64,000 bases of DNA from Pseudomonadota bacterium (lineage in GTDB: Bacteria; Pseudomonadota; Gammaproteobacteria; Pseudomonadales; Oceanobacteraceae): contig JAIXHJ010000006.1 in NCBI GenBank assembly GCA_030145845.1, positions 124,001 through 188,000 on the forward strand. Reading direction: 5' to 3'. The notes under the pieces were generated by a model, which saw only the letters and a list, made by a program, of their open reading frames with translations, made no database searches and was not told the DNA's origin. This document shows, piece by piece, positions 1 to 9,090 of this stretch; position 1 is the stretch's first letter, and the number at the start of each line of letters is the position of its first letter. The position numbers were made by a program, and so were the translations under genes.

Positions 1-350
1 AGGAATTTGGTCTGGCCTGGGGCGAATTTGATGTGCTGGCCACCCTGTTACGCAGTGGCGCACCTTATTGTCTGACCCCGACCCTGCTGTTCCGCTCGGC
101 CATGCTGTCGTCCGGCGCCATGACCAACCGCCTCAACAAGCTGGAAAAGCAGGGCCTGGTCGAGCGTCTGCCGGACCCGGATGACCGCCGCAGCCTGCTG
201 GTCCGGCTGACGGATGACGGTTACCGGCTGATCAGCCAGGCCATCACAGAACATGTGGATACCGAAGCGCAATTGCTGGCAGCGCTGAGTGAAGATGAAC
301 AGCAACAGCTGAACAGCCTGCTGAAAAAGTGGCTGGCAGATTTCGAATAA
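1..350 (+). CDS. MarR-family transcriptional regulator (5' end outside window)
   Basis: Only the C-terminal part is present; the frame is open back to base 3, so the gene starts upstream of the window. The visible protein has the MarR winged-helix pattern: a GEFDVLATL helix, a LTPTLLFRSAMLSSGAMTN recognition helix, then the wing KQGLVERLPDPDDRRSLLVRLT with the conserved DxRS wing tip, and a C-terminal dimerisation helix. MarR proteins bind DNA as dimers and are usually released by small aromatic or phenolic ligands or by oxidation. The ligand and target cannot be told from this fragment because its own promoter and upstream neighbour are missing. A GTG at 33 is only an internal codon. Confidence 0.85.
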   Translation, partial: EFGLAWGEFDVLATLLRSGAPYCLTPTLLFRSAMLSSGAMTNRLNKLEKQGLVERLPDPDDRRSLLVRLTDDGYRLISQAITEHVDTEAQLLAALSEDEQQQLNSLLKKWLADFE

Positions 351-489
351 CGTTTCTGCCAGAAGACTATTCCCGCATTGCCCCTCCAGTATTGCCAAAT
401 CCGGATATATGCATCCAGATATGAATTCTGTGATCTAATACAAAGTGTAAGGATTTTGAAAACAGACCGTAGCGGCATTGGAGAGGCAT

Positions 490-3294
490 ATGGACAGGTG
501 GCAGAAACGCAGTATTTTCCTGATCGGATTCAGCATGCTGATGGCCATCAGCGGCTGCAGTGGTGGCGGCGGTGGCAGCTCATCCCCGACGGACGCCACC
601 GTCACCGTGTCCCCACTGCTGGACACCACCGCCGAAGTCACCTTTCCTGAGAACTCACCGTTAGACTTCAGCAATGCTTCAATCACACTGGCAGATGCAG
701 AAATCAGCATCTCATCCACCAACACCGCCAGCGTTTCTGTTTATGCTGACCGCCTCAATCAGCTGAGTATCTTCCTGCCATCGCGGGATGGTGGTGAAAG
801 TCCGACCCTGTATCTGACAACCACCGTGGTTCCCGGGGAAAGAACTATCCGCCTGAATGTTGAAGAAACTGCCATCGCCCTGATCATGGCGGCCCTGAGT
901 ACGGAATACACCGATAACGTTCAGACCGCCTCCTACACCAAATATGTCGTCAGCAAACACGCCGCTGACTTTGTCAGTGCCTTCAGCAGCGCGCTGGCGG
1001 ATGATCCCTATATGCTCCGGGCAGATAACCTGCCCACCCTGCTCTCCTCGCTACTGGCCGACAGTTATTCAGCCGCCATCAATGCTGCCGACGGCGAGCT
1101 GGGGACCACTTTCAATACCCTGACCACAACATCGGTCGCGCCGCTGGCAGACCTTTATGAACCGGTAGTGTATGAAGAAGATTTCGGTAATTTCATTTTA
1201 AAAAGTGATGCCCTGCCGCCATTCGGCGGGCTGACCCTGATTCCGCCCAACAGCCTGACCAGTGAGGAGCTGGTATTGCTCAATGGCTCCATGATTCCCG
1301 TGCTGACCCGCATCACAGATACCAGCAGCGATATTGTGATCAAAGACATTCCTGCAGCCTTTGCCGATCAGGCATTCAGTAGCGATATTCTCAGTCCCAG
1401 CAGCGGCCCCTTCGGTCTGCAACTGCCGAACTGGGAAAACATTGATAGCGGCAATAAAAATCTGTTAGTTGAAATCTACAGCCCCGGTCTCAGAGACATC
1501 ACCGACAGCCATTATTCCGACACTGGCAGTCCCTCCGCCGCCCTGCTGACGCGGGCAGTATTTTCCTCTGCCATTCTGCCGGTTATCGGGGCGGTTGTGC
1601 CCGGTGTATCCGGCGACAGTAACACCATTGCCAACGATGTTGCTGAGGTTATTTTCAGTACCCTATACAGCGCCGGTGCCTTTGAACACATCCTCTATTA
1701 CTGGCCACAGGGTGAGTACGTTACCGGTCTGGAAAAAACCTATAACTCACTCAGCAATGCAGCACTGATGTCTGCCATCATTAATAAACTGATCGAAAAA
1801 GAACTGCTCAAGCCGGAAACCACGGCCAAACTGATTGCCCTGCTTGCGGTCAAATTTACCGCCGCGGAATACGCCATTGCTTCCGCTGCGATTTCCATCA
1901 ACAGCCTCACTTATGGCCTGCTGAATACCCCCAGCAAAGTCACGTTTCAGGTGGTGTATCCGGTCGGCCTGCACGATCTTTATCCGATGTCAGTGGAAAA
2001 ACTGCCCAGCGACCAGGTCAGCAGTGGCAATACGCAGGATTTCGTTCTCAGTGGCCATGGTTTCAGCCCGGTGGAATTCAATGGCGATACTTATTACGCC
2101 ACCCTGCAACTCGAAGCCTTTGCGGCTGACGGCACCTCGCTTGGCTACAACACACTGGGCAATGGTGAATACACCCGTCAACCCTGCGGGACTGAGTGCA
2201 CGGGTGATGCCATCATTTTCAGGCTGCCGGATTACGTCCTCGACCAGTCGACCAATGCTCATCATGTCGAAATTACCCTGCATCATTATTATATCGAGCC
2301 GGGTTATCTGGCTGACTACACCGACTGGTTCAATGATCTGGAAAGCATCAGCCTGCCGTATTTCGACAGTGCAAGAAAAAAATATACGGTGTACCTGACT
2401 CAGGATGTCGAAATTACCGCCATAGAACCGTCCGTGGTAACAACCGGTTCAGCCGTCACGATTACCGGCACCGGTTTTGCCAGCAGCAGTGGTGAACTGA
2501 CCAATGAAGTGCTGTTTACGGATTATAACGGCGATCTGTTCGCCGGCTATTTAAGCAGTGAGTCTGACACCGAAATCCGCACCTACGTTGATGAGGATAT
2601 TGATCTCAATGATCATGACACCGAAAGCTATCGTCATATCGGCAGTGGCAGTGTTTATGTCGAACTTTCCGACGGCTCAGAATCCAACGCCGTGCTGATT
2701 CAGGTCGTCCCCAAAACAGTCACTTTTTCACCGGAACCAGTGAGCGGCGATATGACCGACAGAGGAACCCTGATCAGCCTGAATCAGGTTAACGGTCTGC
2801 CGGTGTATTACTCTCTGAACGGTGGCCCCCTGATCGAATACAGCGCGCCAATTGAAATCACCGCGACCACCACCATCAGCGCGCACGCACAGCTGACAGT
2901 GGATGGGGTGATCTACCCGTCAGCCATCACCAGCCGTTCTTACGTCAGCTGCCTGGAAGGACAGACCTATATCCGCTATCCCCACGGCCCGTCCTGCGAA
3001 TACATAGAGAATGAAGAGCTGATGACCATCCGTTACTGCCCACTGTATGAAACCCAGTACAGCGGCAACATGGTCACCCCCTACGGCACAGCAACCTGTT
3101 CTTATTCCCTCAGCAGTCTGAACCTGGCGCGCGAAAATCATATTGCCGCCGATGGCAGTACCCTGCTGGAAAGCACTCAGTACTGGGATGAACCCGTCGG
3201 CCGGCCCATGTATATCTGGCGTCCGTATGCCAGCTACAACTTCTGCCCTGACGGTTCATTTCTGGTGGTAGGCGAGAGCTGCGAAAGTCACTGA
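490..3294 (+). CDS. Large surface/periplasmic lipoprotein with TIG and chitobiase-C-like domains
   Basis: 934 residues from the ATG at 490, chosen over a TTG at 478 because GAGAGG lies just upstream and the N-terminus then forms a clean lipoprotein signal. The basic MDRWQKR start, a hydrophobic stretch and the lipobox ISGC (Cys23) are followed by a Gly/Ser-rich tether. Residues about 640-740 resemble an IPT/TIG immunoglobulin-like fold (ITAIEPSVVTTGSAVTITG). About 743-802 resemble the chitobiase/hexosaminidase C-terminal repeat (YYSLNGGP...YSAPIEI). The last 120 residues are cysteine-containing. The central 500 residues are not recognised. It is probably exposed at the outer membrane; binding or structural function is unknown. 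It stands alone, ending in a long hairpin. Confidence 0.8.
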   Translation: MDRWQKRSIFLIGFSMLMAISGCSGGGGGSSSPTDATVTVSPLLDTTAEVTFPENSPLDFSNASITLADAEISISSTNTASVSVYADRLNQLSIFLPSRDGGESPTLYLTTTVVPGERTIRLNVEETAIALIMAALSTEYTDNVQTASYTKYVVSKHAADFVSAFSSALADDPYMLRADNLPTLLSSLLADSYSAAINAADGELGTTFNTLTTTSVAPLADLYEPVVYEEDFGNFILKSDALPPFGGLTLIPPNSLTSEELVLLNGSMIPVLTRITDTSSDIVIKDIPAAFADQAFSSDILSPSSGPFGLQLPNWENIDSGNKNLLVEIYSPGLRDITDSHYSDTGSPSAALLTRAVFSSAILPVIGAVVPGVSGDSNTIANDVAEVIFSTLYSAGAFEHILYYWPQGEYVTGLEKTYNSLSNAALMSAIINKLIEKELLKPETTAKLIALLAVKFTAAEYAIASAAISINSLTYGLLNTPSKVTFQVVYPVGLHDLYPMSVEKLPSDQVSSGNTQDFVLSGHGFSPVEFNGDTYYATLQLEAFAADGTSLGYNTLGNGEYTRQPCGTECTGDAIIFRLPDYVLDQSTNAHHVEITLHHYYIEPGYLADYTDWFNDLESISLPYFDSARKKYTVYLTQDVEITAIEPSVVTTGSAVTITGTGFASSSGELTNEVLFTDYNGDLFAGYLSSESDTEIRTYVDEDIDLNDHDTESYRHIGSGSVYVELSDGSESNAVLIQVVPKTVTFSPEPVSGDMTDRGTLISLNQVNGLPVYYSLNGGPLIEYSAPIEITATTTISAHAQLTVDGVIYPSAITSRSYVSCLEGQTYIRYPHGPSCEYIENEELMTIRYCPLYETQYSGNMVTPYGTATCSYSLSSLNLARENHIAADGSTLLESTQYWDEPVGRPMYIWRPYASYNFCPDGSFLVVGESCESH

Positions 3295-3305
3295 GGTGGC
3301 TATGA

Positions 3306-3343
3306 CTGAGGTCCGCCGCTTATGCTGCCGCGGCGGACCTCAG
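3306..3343. terminator. 14-bp perfect hairpin between converging genes
   Basis: CTGAGGTCCGCCGC at 3306-3319 pairs exactly with 3330-3343 around a 10-base loop. It sits between the lipoprotein stop (3294) and overlaps the last codons of the minus-strand gene ending at 3320. There is no clear T-run on either side, so it may be a bidirectional transcription stop or an mRNA 3'-end protecting stem. Confidence 0.55.
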
Positions 3344-3607
3344 CTCACAACGCCCCATCTGTGTCAGATCACCCACAGCTTCAGCGTCACCGGCATCAAC
3401 CATCAGACGCAGCCGCTGCGCGTAAAACAGGTCAGCAATCCCCTGCAGGTCCTGCACTCCGTCACTCATCATCGCGCCGCCGATAATCCGCGCCATTTTC
3501 CGCCAGTCACTGCTCAGCATGGCTCTCAGCGCCTGATCAATACGGGCCAGCTGCTCAGCATTCAGGGCTTCAACCGCGGCCTGCTGTTCTGGGGTCAGGG
3601 TGTCCAT
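3320..3607 (-). CDS. Small conserved hypothetical protein (DUF3658-like?)
   Basis: 95 residues, acidic and helical, beginning LTPEQQAAVEALNAEQLARIDQAL and followed by SSDWRKMARIIGGAMM. The combination of an LTPEQ start and a W-K-A-R-I-I-G-x-A-M core is reminiscent of the DUF3658 family of uncharacterised proteins. I make this comparison from memory and it is tentative. There is no signal peptide or membrane segment, so it is probably cytosolic. Its end is embedded in the hairpin shared with the converging lipoprotein gene, and the run of four alanines before the stop is encoded by one arm of that hairpin. No function is proposed. Confidence 0.6.
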   Translation of the reverse strand: MDTLTPEQQAAVEALNAEQLARIDQALRAMLSSDWRKMARIIGGAMMSDGVQDLQGIADLFYAQRLRLMVDAGDAEAVGDLTQMGRCELRSAAAA

Positions 3608-3885
3608 GACGGTATTCTCCGTTTATTCCTGCATTGCTTTCCTGACTGGTCAGCCTGCATTGTTATTCAGAATCCTCACAAATAACAACCCTGTAAATAA
3701 TAATCTCCGCCAGGCACTGGTACGGAACCCGGACAAAGCCGATGCACTGCACCCCCATACTCTGTCCGGAACGACTGTGATACAACAGGACACAGCCATG
3801 ACTTCAGCAACTATCGGCGACAGAACAACGCCGCCACAGAACGGCATATGCCGGCAACAGACGCAGTGCGTCAGGGGCAAAGTCC

Positions 3886-4575
3886 ATGATCAATGAAACC
3901 ACAGCAGCCAGGTTAAAGGATCTGAAGAGCGCCAGTGCCGCCTTTGTCCGCGACCGGCAGCACAGCGCAGAAGACATACACAGGCTGAGAACAGCCGCGC
4001 GGGAAATTCTGTCCCTGCTCAGCGCCGGACAACAGACCGCTCCCGAACTGAAAAAACTGATCAAAGTGAGCAACAGCATCCGCGATATCGATGTACTGAA
4101 CAGCGACTATCTGCCACATCTGCCGGAGGCGGTGCAGAAGAAAATCAGGGCTTCCCTGCTCCGGGAAACCCTGCAACGGCGAAGAAAAAAGGAACTGAAA
4201 AAACTGACCGCCTATCTGCAGCCGTTCAGCGTCAGTGATATCCGCTTAACAAAGTCGAAAAAACAAGCGCCGGCGGCGGCGCCGGCAGTACCGGATTTCA
4301 AGATGAAAAGGCTGCATCAATACAGAATATACATTAAACAACAGCTTTATATCGCCAGAAATACAGAGCCGGATAACCAACAGAAGATCCGTCGTCTGAG
4401 CCGGATTAAAGACCTGCTGGGTGATATTCACGATAACCACAATGCGCTGAAAATGATCCGCCGGCTGCTGCCGGGCAGAAAATATTTCACCTTACTGCAG
4501 GCATACAACCGCAAAGAAAATAAAAAGAAATACCACAAGGCAGGAATACTGATTGCACAACTGGCGAACCATTAG
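3886..4575 (+). CDS. CHAD domain protein
   Basis: 229 residues, strongly basic and all-helical. The first half carries the CHAD signature: EDIHRLRTAAREILSLL with the conserved His-Arg pair near residue 27, then SNSIRDIDVLN, and a run of Arg/Lys (QRRRKKELKK). The second half repeats the pattern (RLHQYRIYIKQQLYIARN ... RLSRIKDLLGDIHDNHNALKMI). CHAD domains form helical bundles with a basic, histidine-lined face that binds inorganic polyphosphate. This protein lacks the CYTH triphosphatase domain often fused to CHAD, so it is a stand-alone polyphosphate-binding candidate. The ATG at 3886 overlaps no neighbour. The 280 bases upstream show no other gene or motif that I can support. Confidence 0.82.
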   Translation: MINETTAARLKDLKSASAAFVRDRQHSAEDIHRLRTAAREILSLLSAGQQTAPELKKLIKVSNSIRDIDVLNSDYLPHLPEAVQKKIRASLLRETLQRRRKKELKKLTAYLQPFSVSDIRLTKSKKQAPAAAPAVPDFKMKRLHQYRIYIKQQLYIARNTEPDNQQKIRRLSRIKDLLGDIHDNHNALKMIRRLLPGRKYFTLLQAYNRKENKKKYHKAGILIAQLANH

Positions 4576-4599
4576 CCACACCGGCTGCCGGTGTGGCTA
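4573..4599. terminator. Bidirectional hairpin between CHAD gene and fpr
   Basis: TAGCCACACCGG at 4573-4584 pairs perfectly with 4588-4599 around a three-base loop. The first arm includes the stop codon of the CHAD gene, and the structure lies 11 bases beyond the stop of fpr on the other strand. It can serve both converging transcripts. Confidence 0.7.
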
Positions 4600-4610
4600 C
4601 AGCAGGCGCT

Positions 4611-5384
4611 TTATTTCTCCACAAACGCCCGTTCAATCACGTAATGTCCGGCTTCCCCGGCACGGGCTTCCTTAAAGCCCAGACCATCCAGGATCGTGGT
4701 CAGGTCCGCCAGCATGGCCGGGCTGCCACACAGCATAAAGCGGTCATTATCCGGGTCCAGGTCCGGCAGACCGATATCCCGGGTCAGCTTGCCACTGGTA
4801 ATGGCATCGGTTAAGCGGCCCTGAGTGCGGAATGGTTCACGGGTCACGGTCGGGTAATAAATCAGTTTTTCCCGCACCACCTCACCGAAATATTCATTGT
4901 GCGGCAGTTCGTTCAGAATCCGGTCCTGATAGGCCAGCTCCGACACGTAACGCACGCCGTGTGTGAGAATGACCTTGTCATACTGCTCATACACATCCAG
5001 ATCCTTGATGATACTCATAAAAGGCGCCAGACCGGTACCGGTACTGAGCAGGTACAGATTCTTACCCGGCAGCAGACTGTCGGTGATCAGTGTTCCCACC
5101 GGCTTGGTGCCCACCAGCAGTTCATCACCGACCTTCAGATTCTGCAGGCGCGAAGTCAGCGGGCCGTCCTGCACCTTGATGGAGAAAAACTCCATCTCTT
5201 CCTCGTAATTGGCACTGGCAATACTGTAAGCACGCAGCAGTGGCTTGTTGTCCACTTCCAGCCCGATCATGGTGAAATGGCCATTTTTGAAACGCAGCCC
5301 CTGATTCCGGGTGGTGGTAAAACTGAACAGAGTGTCATTCCAGTGGTGCACACTGGTAACGGTTTCGCGGATCAGATTGCTCAT
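4611..5384 (-). CDS. fpr: Ferredoxin-NADP+ reductase (bacterial type)
   Basis: 257 residues, the usual length of bacterial ferredoxin/flavodoxin-NADP(H) reductases. It exchanges electrons between NADPH and ferredoxin or flavodoxin via FAD, feeding Fe-S cluster repair and oxidative-stress defence. Visible motifs are the FAD-binding RAYSIAS (about residue 50), the NADPH-binding STGTGLAPFMS (about 112), a CGSPAM motif, and the conserved C-terminal YVIERAFVEK that stacks on the flavin. It lies divergent to a LysR gene across 116 bases, the same arrangement as fprA/finR in Pseudomonas, where the LysR protein activates the reductase gene under oxidative stress. The spacing suggests a shared control region. 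Confidence 0.95.
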   Translation of the reverse strand: MSNLIRETVTSVHHWNDTLFSFTTTRNQGLRFKNGHFTMIGLEVDNKPLLRAYSIASANYEEEMEFFSIKVQDGPLTSRLQNLKVGDELLVGTKPVGTLITDSLLPGKNLYLLSTGTGLAPFMSIIKDLDVYEQYDKVILTHGVRYVSELAYQDRILNELPHNEYFGEVVREKLIYYPTVTREPFRTQGRLTDAITSGKLTRDIGLPDLDPDNDRFMLCGSPAMLADLTTILDGLGFKEARAGEAGHYVIERAFVEK

Positions 5385-5500
5385 AACCTTCGTTGTTTCC
5401 CATGTAAATTTGCCTTGCAGAGCATACTAACGCCCGCCAAAATATCGATAAATCAGATTATTTGAATATATCTGTTCGGTTTTATCGAAAAGGACCCATT

Positions 5501-6391
5501 ATGCGCTATTCCCTACGCCAGCTGGAGGTATTCGTCGCTATCGCTCACCAGCAGAACCTGACCCGGGCCGCTGACGAGCTGGCGATGTCACAGAGTGCTG
5601 CCAGCAGCGCACTGAAAGACCTGGAAAGTCAGTTTGGTCTGCAGCTGTTTGACCGCATCGGTAAACGCCTGCAGCTGAACGAACAGGGCCGCCTGCTGCG
5701 CCCCCAGGCCGAAGCCCTGCTGGCTCAGGCTCGGGAGTTTGAGCAGAGTCTGCTGCAGCATGCCGAAGCCGGCCCGCTGAATGTCGGCGCCACGCTGTCG
5801 ATCGGTAACTATCTGGCGGTCGGACTGATGGCGGAATATATGGCGCGCTACCCCAAAGCCAGCGTGCGCCTGGATGTCGCCAACACCCGCCATATTGTCG
5901 ACCGCGTCCTCAACTATGAACTGGATGTCGGCCTGATCGAAGGCGAACTGAACCACCCCGAACTGGAGATGATTCCCTGGCGGCGCGATGAACTGGCTGT
6001 GTTCTGTCATCCGGATGATCCGCTGACCCGGCTGACGGAAGTCAGCGATAACGACCTGCGCAGTGCCCGCTGGATTCTGCGCGAGGCCGGCTCCGGTACC
6101 CGTCAGGCATTTGACCGCGCCATGTCCGGCCTGCTGCCGGATCTGCATATTGCGCTGGAACTGCAACACACCGAAGCCATCAAGCGTGCTGTCGAGGCCC
6201 GTCTGGGCATTGGCTGCCTGTCGCTGATTACGCTGACCGATGCCTTTAAACGCGGCAGCCTGGTGCGCCTGAATGTACCGGCACGGGATTTCAGCCGTCA
6301 GCTTTACCTGATCGTGCATAAACAGAAATACCGCAGCGCCGGCATTAATGCCTGGCTGAAGTTATGTCAGCAGGACGACGCGGCAGACTGA
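5501..6391 (+). CDS. finR: LysR-family regulator, FinR-like
   Basis: 296 residues from ATG 5501, preceded by AAAAGGACC; an in-frame ATG at 5462 lacks a ribosome site. The N-terminal helix-turn-helix (LRQLEVFVAIAHQQNLTRAADELAMSQSAAS) and a type-2 periplasmic-binding-like effector domain mark it as LysR. In Pseudomonas the gene divergent from fprA encodes FinR, needed for induction of the reductase by superoxide-generating compounds. Position and orientation here are the same, so I use that name. The effector is not visible from the sequence. It ends 26 bases before a strong terminator shared with the converging lipoprotein gene. Confidence 0.8.
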   Translation: MRYSLRQLEVFVAIAHQQNLTRAADELAMSQSAASSALKDLESQFGLQLFDRIGKRLQLNEQGRLLRPQAEALLAQAREFEQSLLQHAEAGPLNVGATLSIGNYLAVGLMAEYMARYPKASVRLDVANTRHIVDRVLNYELDVGLIEGELNHPELEMIPWRRDELAVFCHPDDPLTRLTEVSDNDLRSARWILREAGSGTRQAFDRAMSGLLPDLHIALELQHTEAIKRAVEARLGIGCLSLITLTDAFKRGSLVRLNVPARDFSRQLYLIVHKQKYRSAGINAWLKLCQQDDAAD

Positions 6392-6417
6392 TGCCTGGCC
6401 GCGGAAACAGATACAAA

Positions 6418-6442
6418 AAAAGCCCGGAAAATCCGGGCTTTT
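6418..6442. terminator. Bidirectional rho-independent terminator
   Basis: AAAAGCCCGGA pairs with TCCGGGCTTTT around a three-base A loop, giving an A-run before and a T-run after, so it functions on both strands between finR and the converging lipoprotein gene. Confidence 0.92.
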
Positions 6443-6467
6443 AACACTGTAAATCCGTCAGTATCTT

Positions 6468-7694
6468 TTATTTAACTTCGACTTCAGCACCCGCGCCTTC
6501 CAGCTCGGCTTTGATCTGCTCGCCGAGACTGTCGGATTTCAGCATCGCTGCCGCCACCGGTAGCGTTTCTTCAACTTCCGACTGCGGAACATCCGGTGCG
6601 GTAAATTCAATCAGTTTGCCTTCGTCAGTGGCATCATGACACCACAGGGTGGTGCCGTTCACCGCCAGTGCATCGACACAGTGTTCAAAATCACCGCCGC
6701 TTAACAGTACAAATTCTTCGCCGCTGAAATCACCACCGGCCAGACCTTCATCAGCCGATACGGCAAACAGATCATCACCGCTGACAGCGATATCGAGGAT
6801 TTCGGCACCATTATCGGTTGCAGAGGTAAAGATATTACCGGCAGTTTCAAGAATAAATTCACCACTCTCGTAATCGTACAACAGCGTGTCGCCCTCGTCG
6901 TTTACTGTCATGATTAAGTCGTCATCGCCGTTATCCACTGCGCCGACACTTGGGAAGGAGCTTTCCAGAGATGCACTGGCGTATGAAATTTCCGCTACGG
7001 AGTAATCAAAGTCGATACCCGCGCCAAATACAAAGCCTCTGCCTTCAGAACCAGCACCGGATACCCAGAAGTCCACTTCGTATTCACTGCCGCCTTTGTC
7101 TGCGGTATCGGAAACCATCAGGCCGCCCAGTGAGTAGCAGCTGTACAGTACGGCATCGTCACTCAGGTTTATGCTGGCGGAGATATCGGTACCCGCCACA
7201 TAGAACTCAAGGGCGGCGGCATCCGGCAGGTCTTCTGCGGCAATCTGCGCAGAGACGCCGCCACCACTGACTTCCGCACCGTCCGGCACGCCGGCTTCAT
7301 CATAGCCACAGGTTGCCACGATGACGGTGTCCAGCTCTTCACCATCCACGGTCACGGTAACCGGTAAGGCCAGTACGTCACGGTAGTAGTCGCGCTCCAG
7401 CGTAATACCGGAATCGCTGAATTCCTTGCTGCCGCTTTCTGCCAGCATCAGTGAATGCGAGAAAGTGCCGTCGCCGTTATCCGAACGCTTCAGTGCCACA
7501 AGAGCACCATCGGTTGCCCCCTGGGGATACGTCAGGCCAACCAGTTCATCGCTGCCGGCGCTCCAGCCGGTATCCATATAAACAGTCGCAGCCGGTGCGT
7601 CATCAGAAGACGATGATGAACTGCTGCCGCCACAAGCGGTCAGAGCAGCCGTCGCGGCTATGACAGAGCTGAGGGTTAAATAACGGTTTTGCAT
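6468..7694 (-). CDS. Ser-rich tethered lipoprotein of unknown function
   Basis: 408 residues. MQNRYLTLSSVIAATAALTAC forms a lipoprotein signal with lipobox LTAC (Cys21), followed by GGSSSSSSSDD, a flexible tether of the same style as the two other large lipoproteins in this window. The mature part is acidic (many Asp/Glu), contains few basic residues and reads as repeated beta-strand segments (DDLIMTVNDEGDTLLYDYESGEF, DLFAVSADEGLAGG), which could be a propeller-like fold. I recognise no catalytic motif. The start ATG at 7694 faces a metallopeptidase gene on the other strand. Likely anchored in the outer membrane of a marine-type bacterium, given its acidity. Confidence 0.78.
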   Translation of the reverse strand: MQNRYLTLSSVIAATAALTACGGSSSSSSSDDAPAATVYMDTGWSAGSDELVGLTYPQGATDGALVALKRSDNGDGTFSHSLMLAESGSKEFSDSGITLERDYYRDVLALPVTVTVDGEELDTVIVATCGYDEAGVPDGAEVSGGGVSAQIAAEDLPDAAALEFYVAGTDISASINLSDDAVLYSCYSLGGLMVSDTADKGGSEYEVDFWVSGAGSEGRGFVFGAGIDFDYSVAEISYASASLESSFPSVGAVDNGDDDLIMTVNDEGDTLLYDYESGEFILETAGNIFTSATDNGAEILDIAVSGDDLFAVSADEGLAGGDFSGEEFVLLSGGDFEHCVDALAVNGTTLWCHDATDEGKLIEFTAPDVPQSEVEETLPVAAAMLKSDSLGEQIKAELEGAGAEVEVK

Positions 7695-7808
7695 ACCTGT
7701 AATCCATGTCTGTTGTTAAAATCCGCGCTCAGTAAAACAGACACCGTATTTTCAGACTTCACCCTCTTGGGTGAAAATAACCCTATCGCCCACAGACAGA
7801 GCCAGATT

Positions 7809-8324
7809 TTGACATCCTCTCAACCAGTCAACCGTTACCTGAATGGCTACAGCGCAGCACTGCAGCAGCAGGCACAGGCATTATTGCAGAACGGACAGAC
7901 TGCCGGCCTGCTGCTGAATAAATATCCGCAGGTGCACAGCCTCAACTCAGAGAAAGCCCTGTATCAGTACGCCCAGGAACTGAAAAACAGTTTTATGCGC
8001 AGCTCGGCCCCGATCAGCAAAGTGATTTACGACGACAAAATACACATCATTAATAATGCACTGGGGCTGCACACTTATATTTCCCGCGTTCAGGGCAATA
8101 AGCTGAAGGCGAAAAATGAAATCCGTATTTCATCCCTGTTCCGCAAGGTTCCGGAACCCTTGCTGAAAATGATACTGGTGCACGAACTGGCACATCTGAA
8201 AGAGAAACAGCACAACAAAGCCTTTTATAAACTCTGCTGCTATATGGAGCCGGCCTATCACCAGCTGGAGTTCGATCTGCGCCTTTACCTCTGTCACCGT
8301 GAGCAATACGGCGACCTGTGGTAA
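7809..8324 (+). CDS. YgjP-like zinc metallopeptidase
   Basis: 171 residues from a TTG at 7809. The frame is open back to another TTG at 7689, but those 40 codons overlap the start of the divergent lipoprotein gene and look unlike protein, while homologues that I recall begin near here. The zinc site is HELAHLKEKQH (His125, Glu126, His129, His135), the HExxH-x5-H pattern of the YgjP/SprT-like (DUF45) family. The preceding SRVQGNKLKAKNEIRISSLFRKVPEPLLKMILV and the trailing YHQLEFDLRLYL are typical of the Pseudomonas branch. The substrate is unknown. There is no signal peptide, so it is cytosolic. It ends two bases before the converging TauE gene. Confidence 0.8.
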   Translation: MTSSQPVNRYLNGYSAALQQQAQALLQNGQTAGLLLNKYPQVHSLNSEKALYQYAQELKNSFMRSSAPISKVIYDDKIHIINNALGLHTYISRVQGNKLKAKNEIRISSLFRKVPEPLLKMILVHELAHLKEKQHNKAFYKLCCYMEPAYHQLEFDLRLYLCHREQYGDLW

Positions 8325-8325
8325 C

Positions 8326-9090
8326 TCAGTGCTGCCACCAGGTCCAGATCAGCTTCAGCGCCAGCACCGTCAGCACCCAACGGAAGATCTGACGGAACCA
8401 GACTTCCGGCATTTTACCCATCAGTTTCAGGCCACTGCGGGTACCGAGATAACCACTCAGAATCATCAGACTGATCAGCGGCAACCAGCGCGCAAAGGCA
8501 AAACCGGCCAGCACGAAGGTCATTATTTTCAGGCTGTGTTGCACGGTCATGCAGGAAGAAAAATTTGCCGTGTACTGCCAGCGGTCCGTACCGCTGCGCC
8601 CCAGCCAGGCCGACACCAGCGGTCCGGTCGCGCCCACCAGCATAGTCAGCAGTGTGGTCAGCAGGCCTCCGGTGAACAGTCCCGCCGGTTGCCTGCCCAG
8701 TCCGATCTGCGGCATACGTCCCCAGCTCAGCCAGAGAATAAACAGCCCCACCAGTAACGGAATCAGGCCCGGCTGCAGCCGCACCAGCAGCAGTGAGGAT
8801 ATCAGTGCCGCCAGTAGCCCGCCGGCGGCAAACCAGCCGACCTTACGCCACCCGGTATGACGGCGGGTCAGCCAGGCGCGGGAGGTATTGGAACCCAGCT
8901 GCACAAAACCGTGCACCGGAATCAGAGCCGCCGGTGGCAGCACCGAGGCCATCACTGCAAGCAGAAAAGAACCGCCGCCGACACCGGCAGCTGCGCTGAG
9001 CAGCGAGCCGAGAAAACTGCAGCCCAGCAGGATCAGCAGCGGCAGTAAGCTCAGACCGGCAAACCACTGCTGGGCGATGCTGTCAGACAT
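8326..9090 (-). CDS. TauE/SafE-family anion exporter
   Basis: 254 residues from the ATG at 9090. A longer frame to 9168 exists, but the chosen start has GAGG directly upstream and overlaps the upstream SLATT gene by 8 bases, the usual sign of translational coupling. It has about eight membrane helices with the small-residue motif AAAGVGGGSFLLAVMASVLPPAALIPVHGFVQLGSN of the TauE/SafE (DUF81) family. Members export sulfite, sulfoacetate or other organosulfur anions through the inner membrane; the substrate here is not evident. A second, diverged TauE gene lies at 28462-29202. Confidence 0.88.
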   Translation of the reverse strand: MSDSIAQQWFAGLSLLPLLILLGCSFLGSLLSAAAGVGGGSFLLAVMASVLPPAALIPVHGFVQLGSNTSRAWLTRRHTGWRKVGWFAAGGLLAALISSLLLVRLQPGLIPLLVGLFILWLSWGRMPQIGLGRQPAGLFTGGLLTTLLTMLVGATGPLVSAWLGRSGTDRWQYTANFSSCMTVQHSLKIMTFVLAGFAFARWLPLISLMILSGYLGTRSGLKLMGKMPEVWFRQIFRWVLTVLALKLIWTWWQH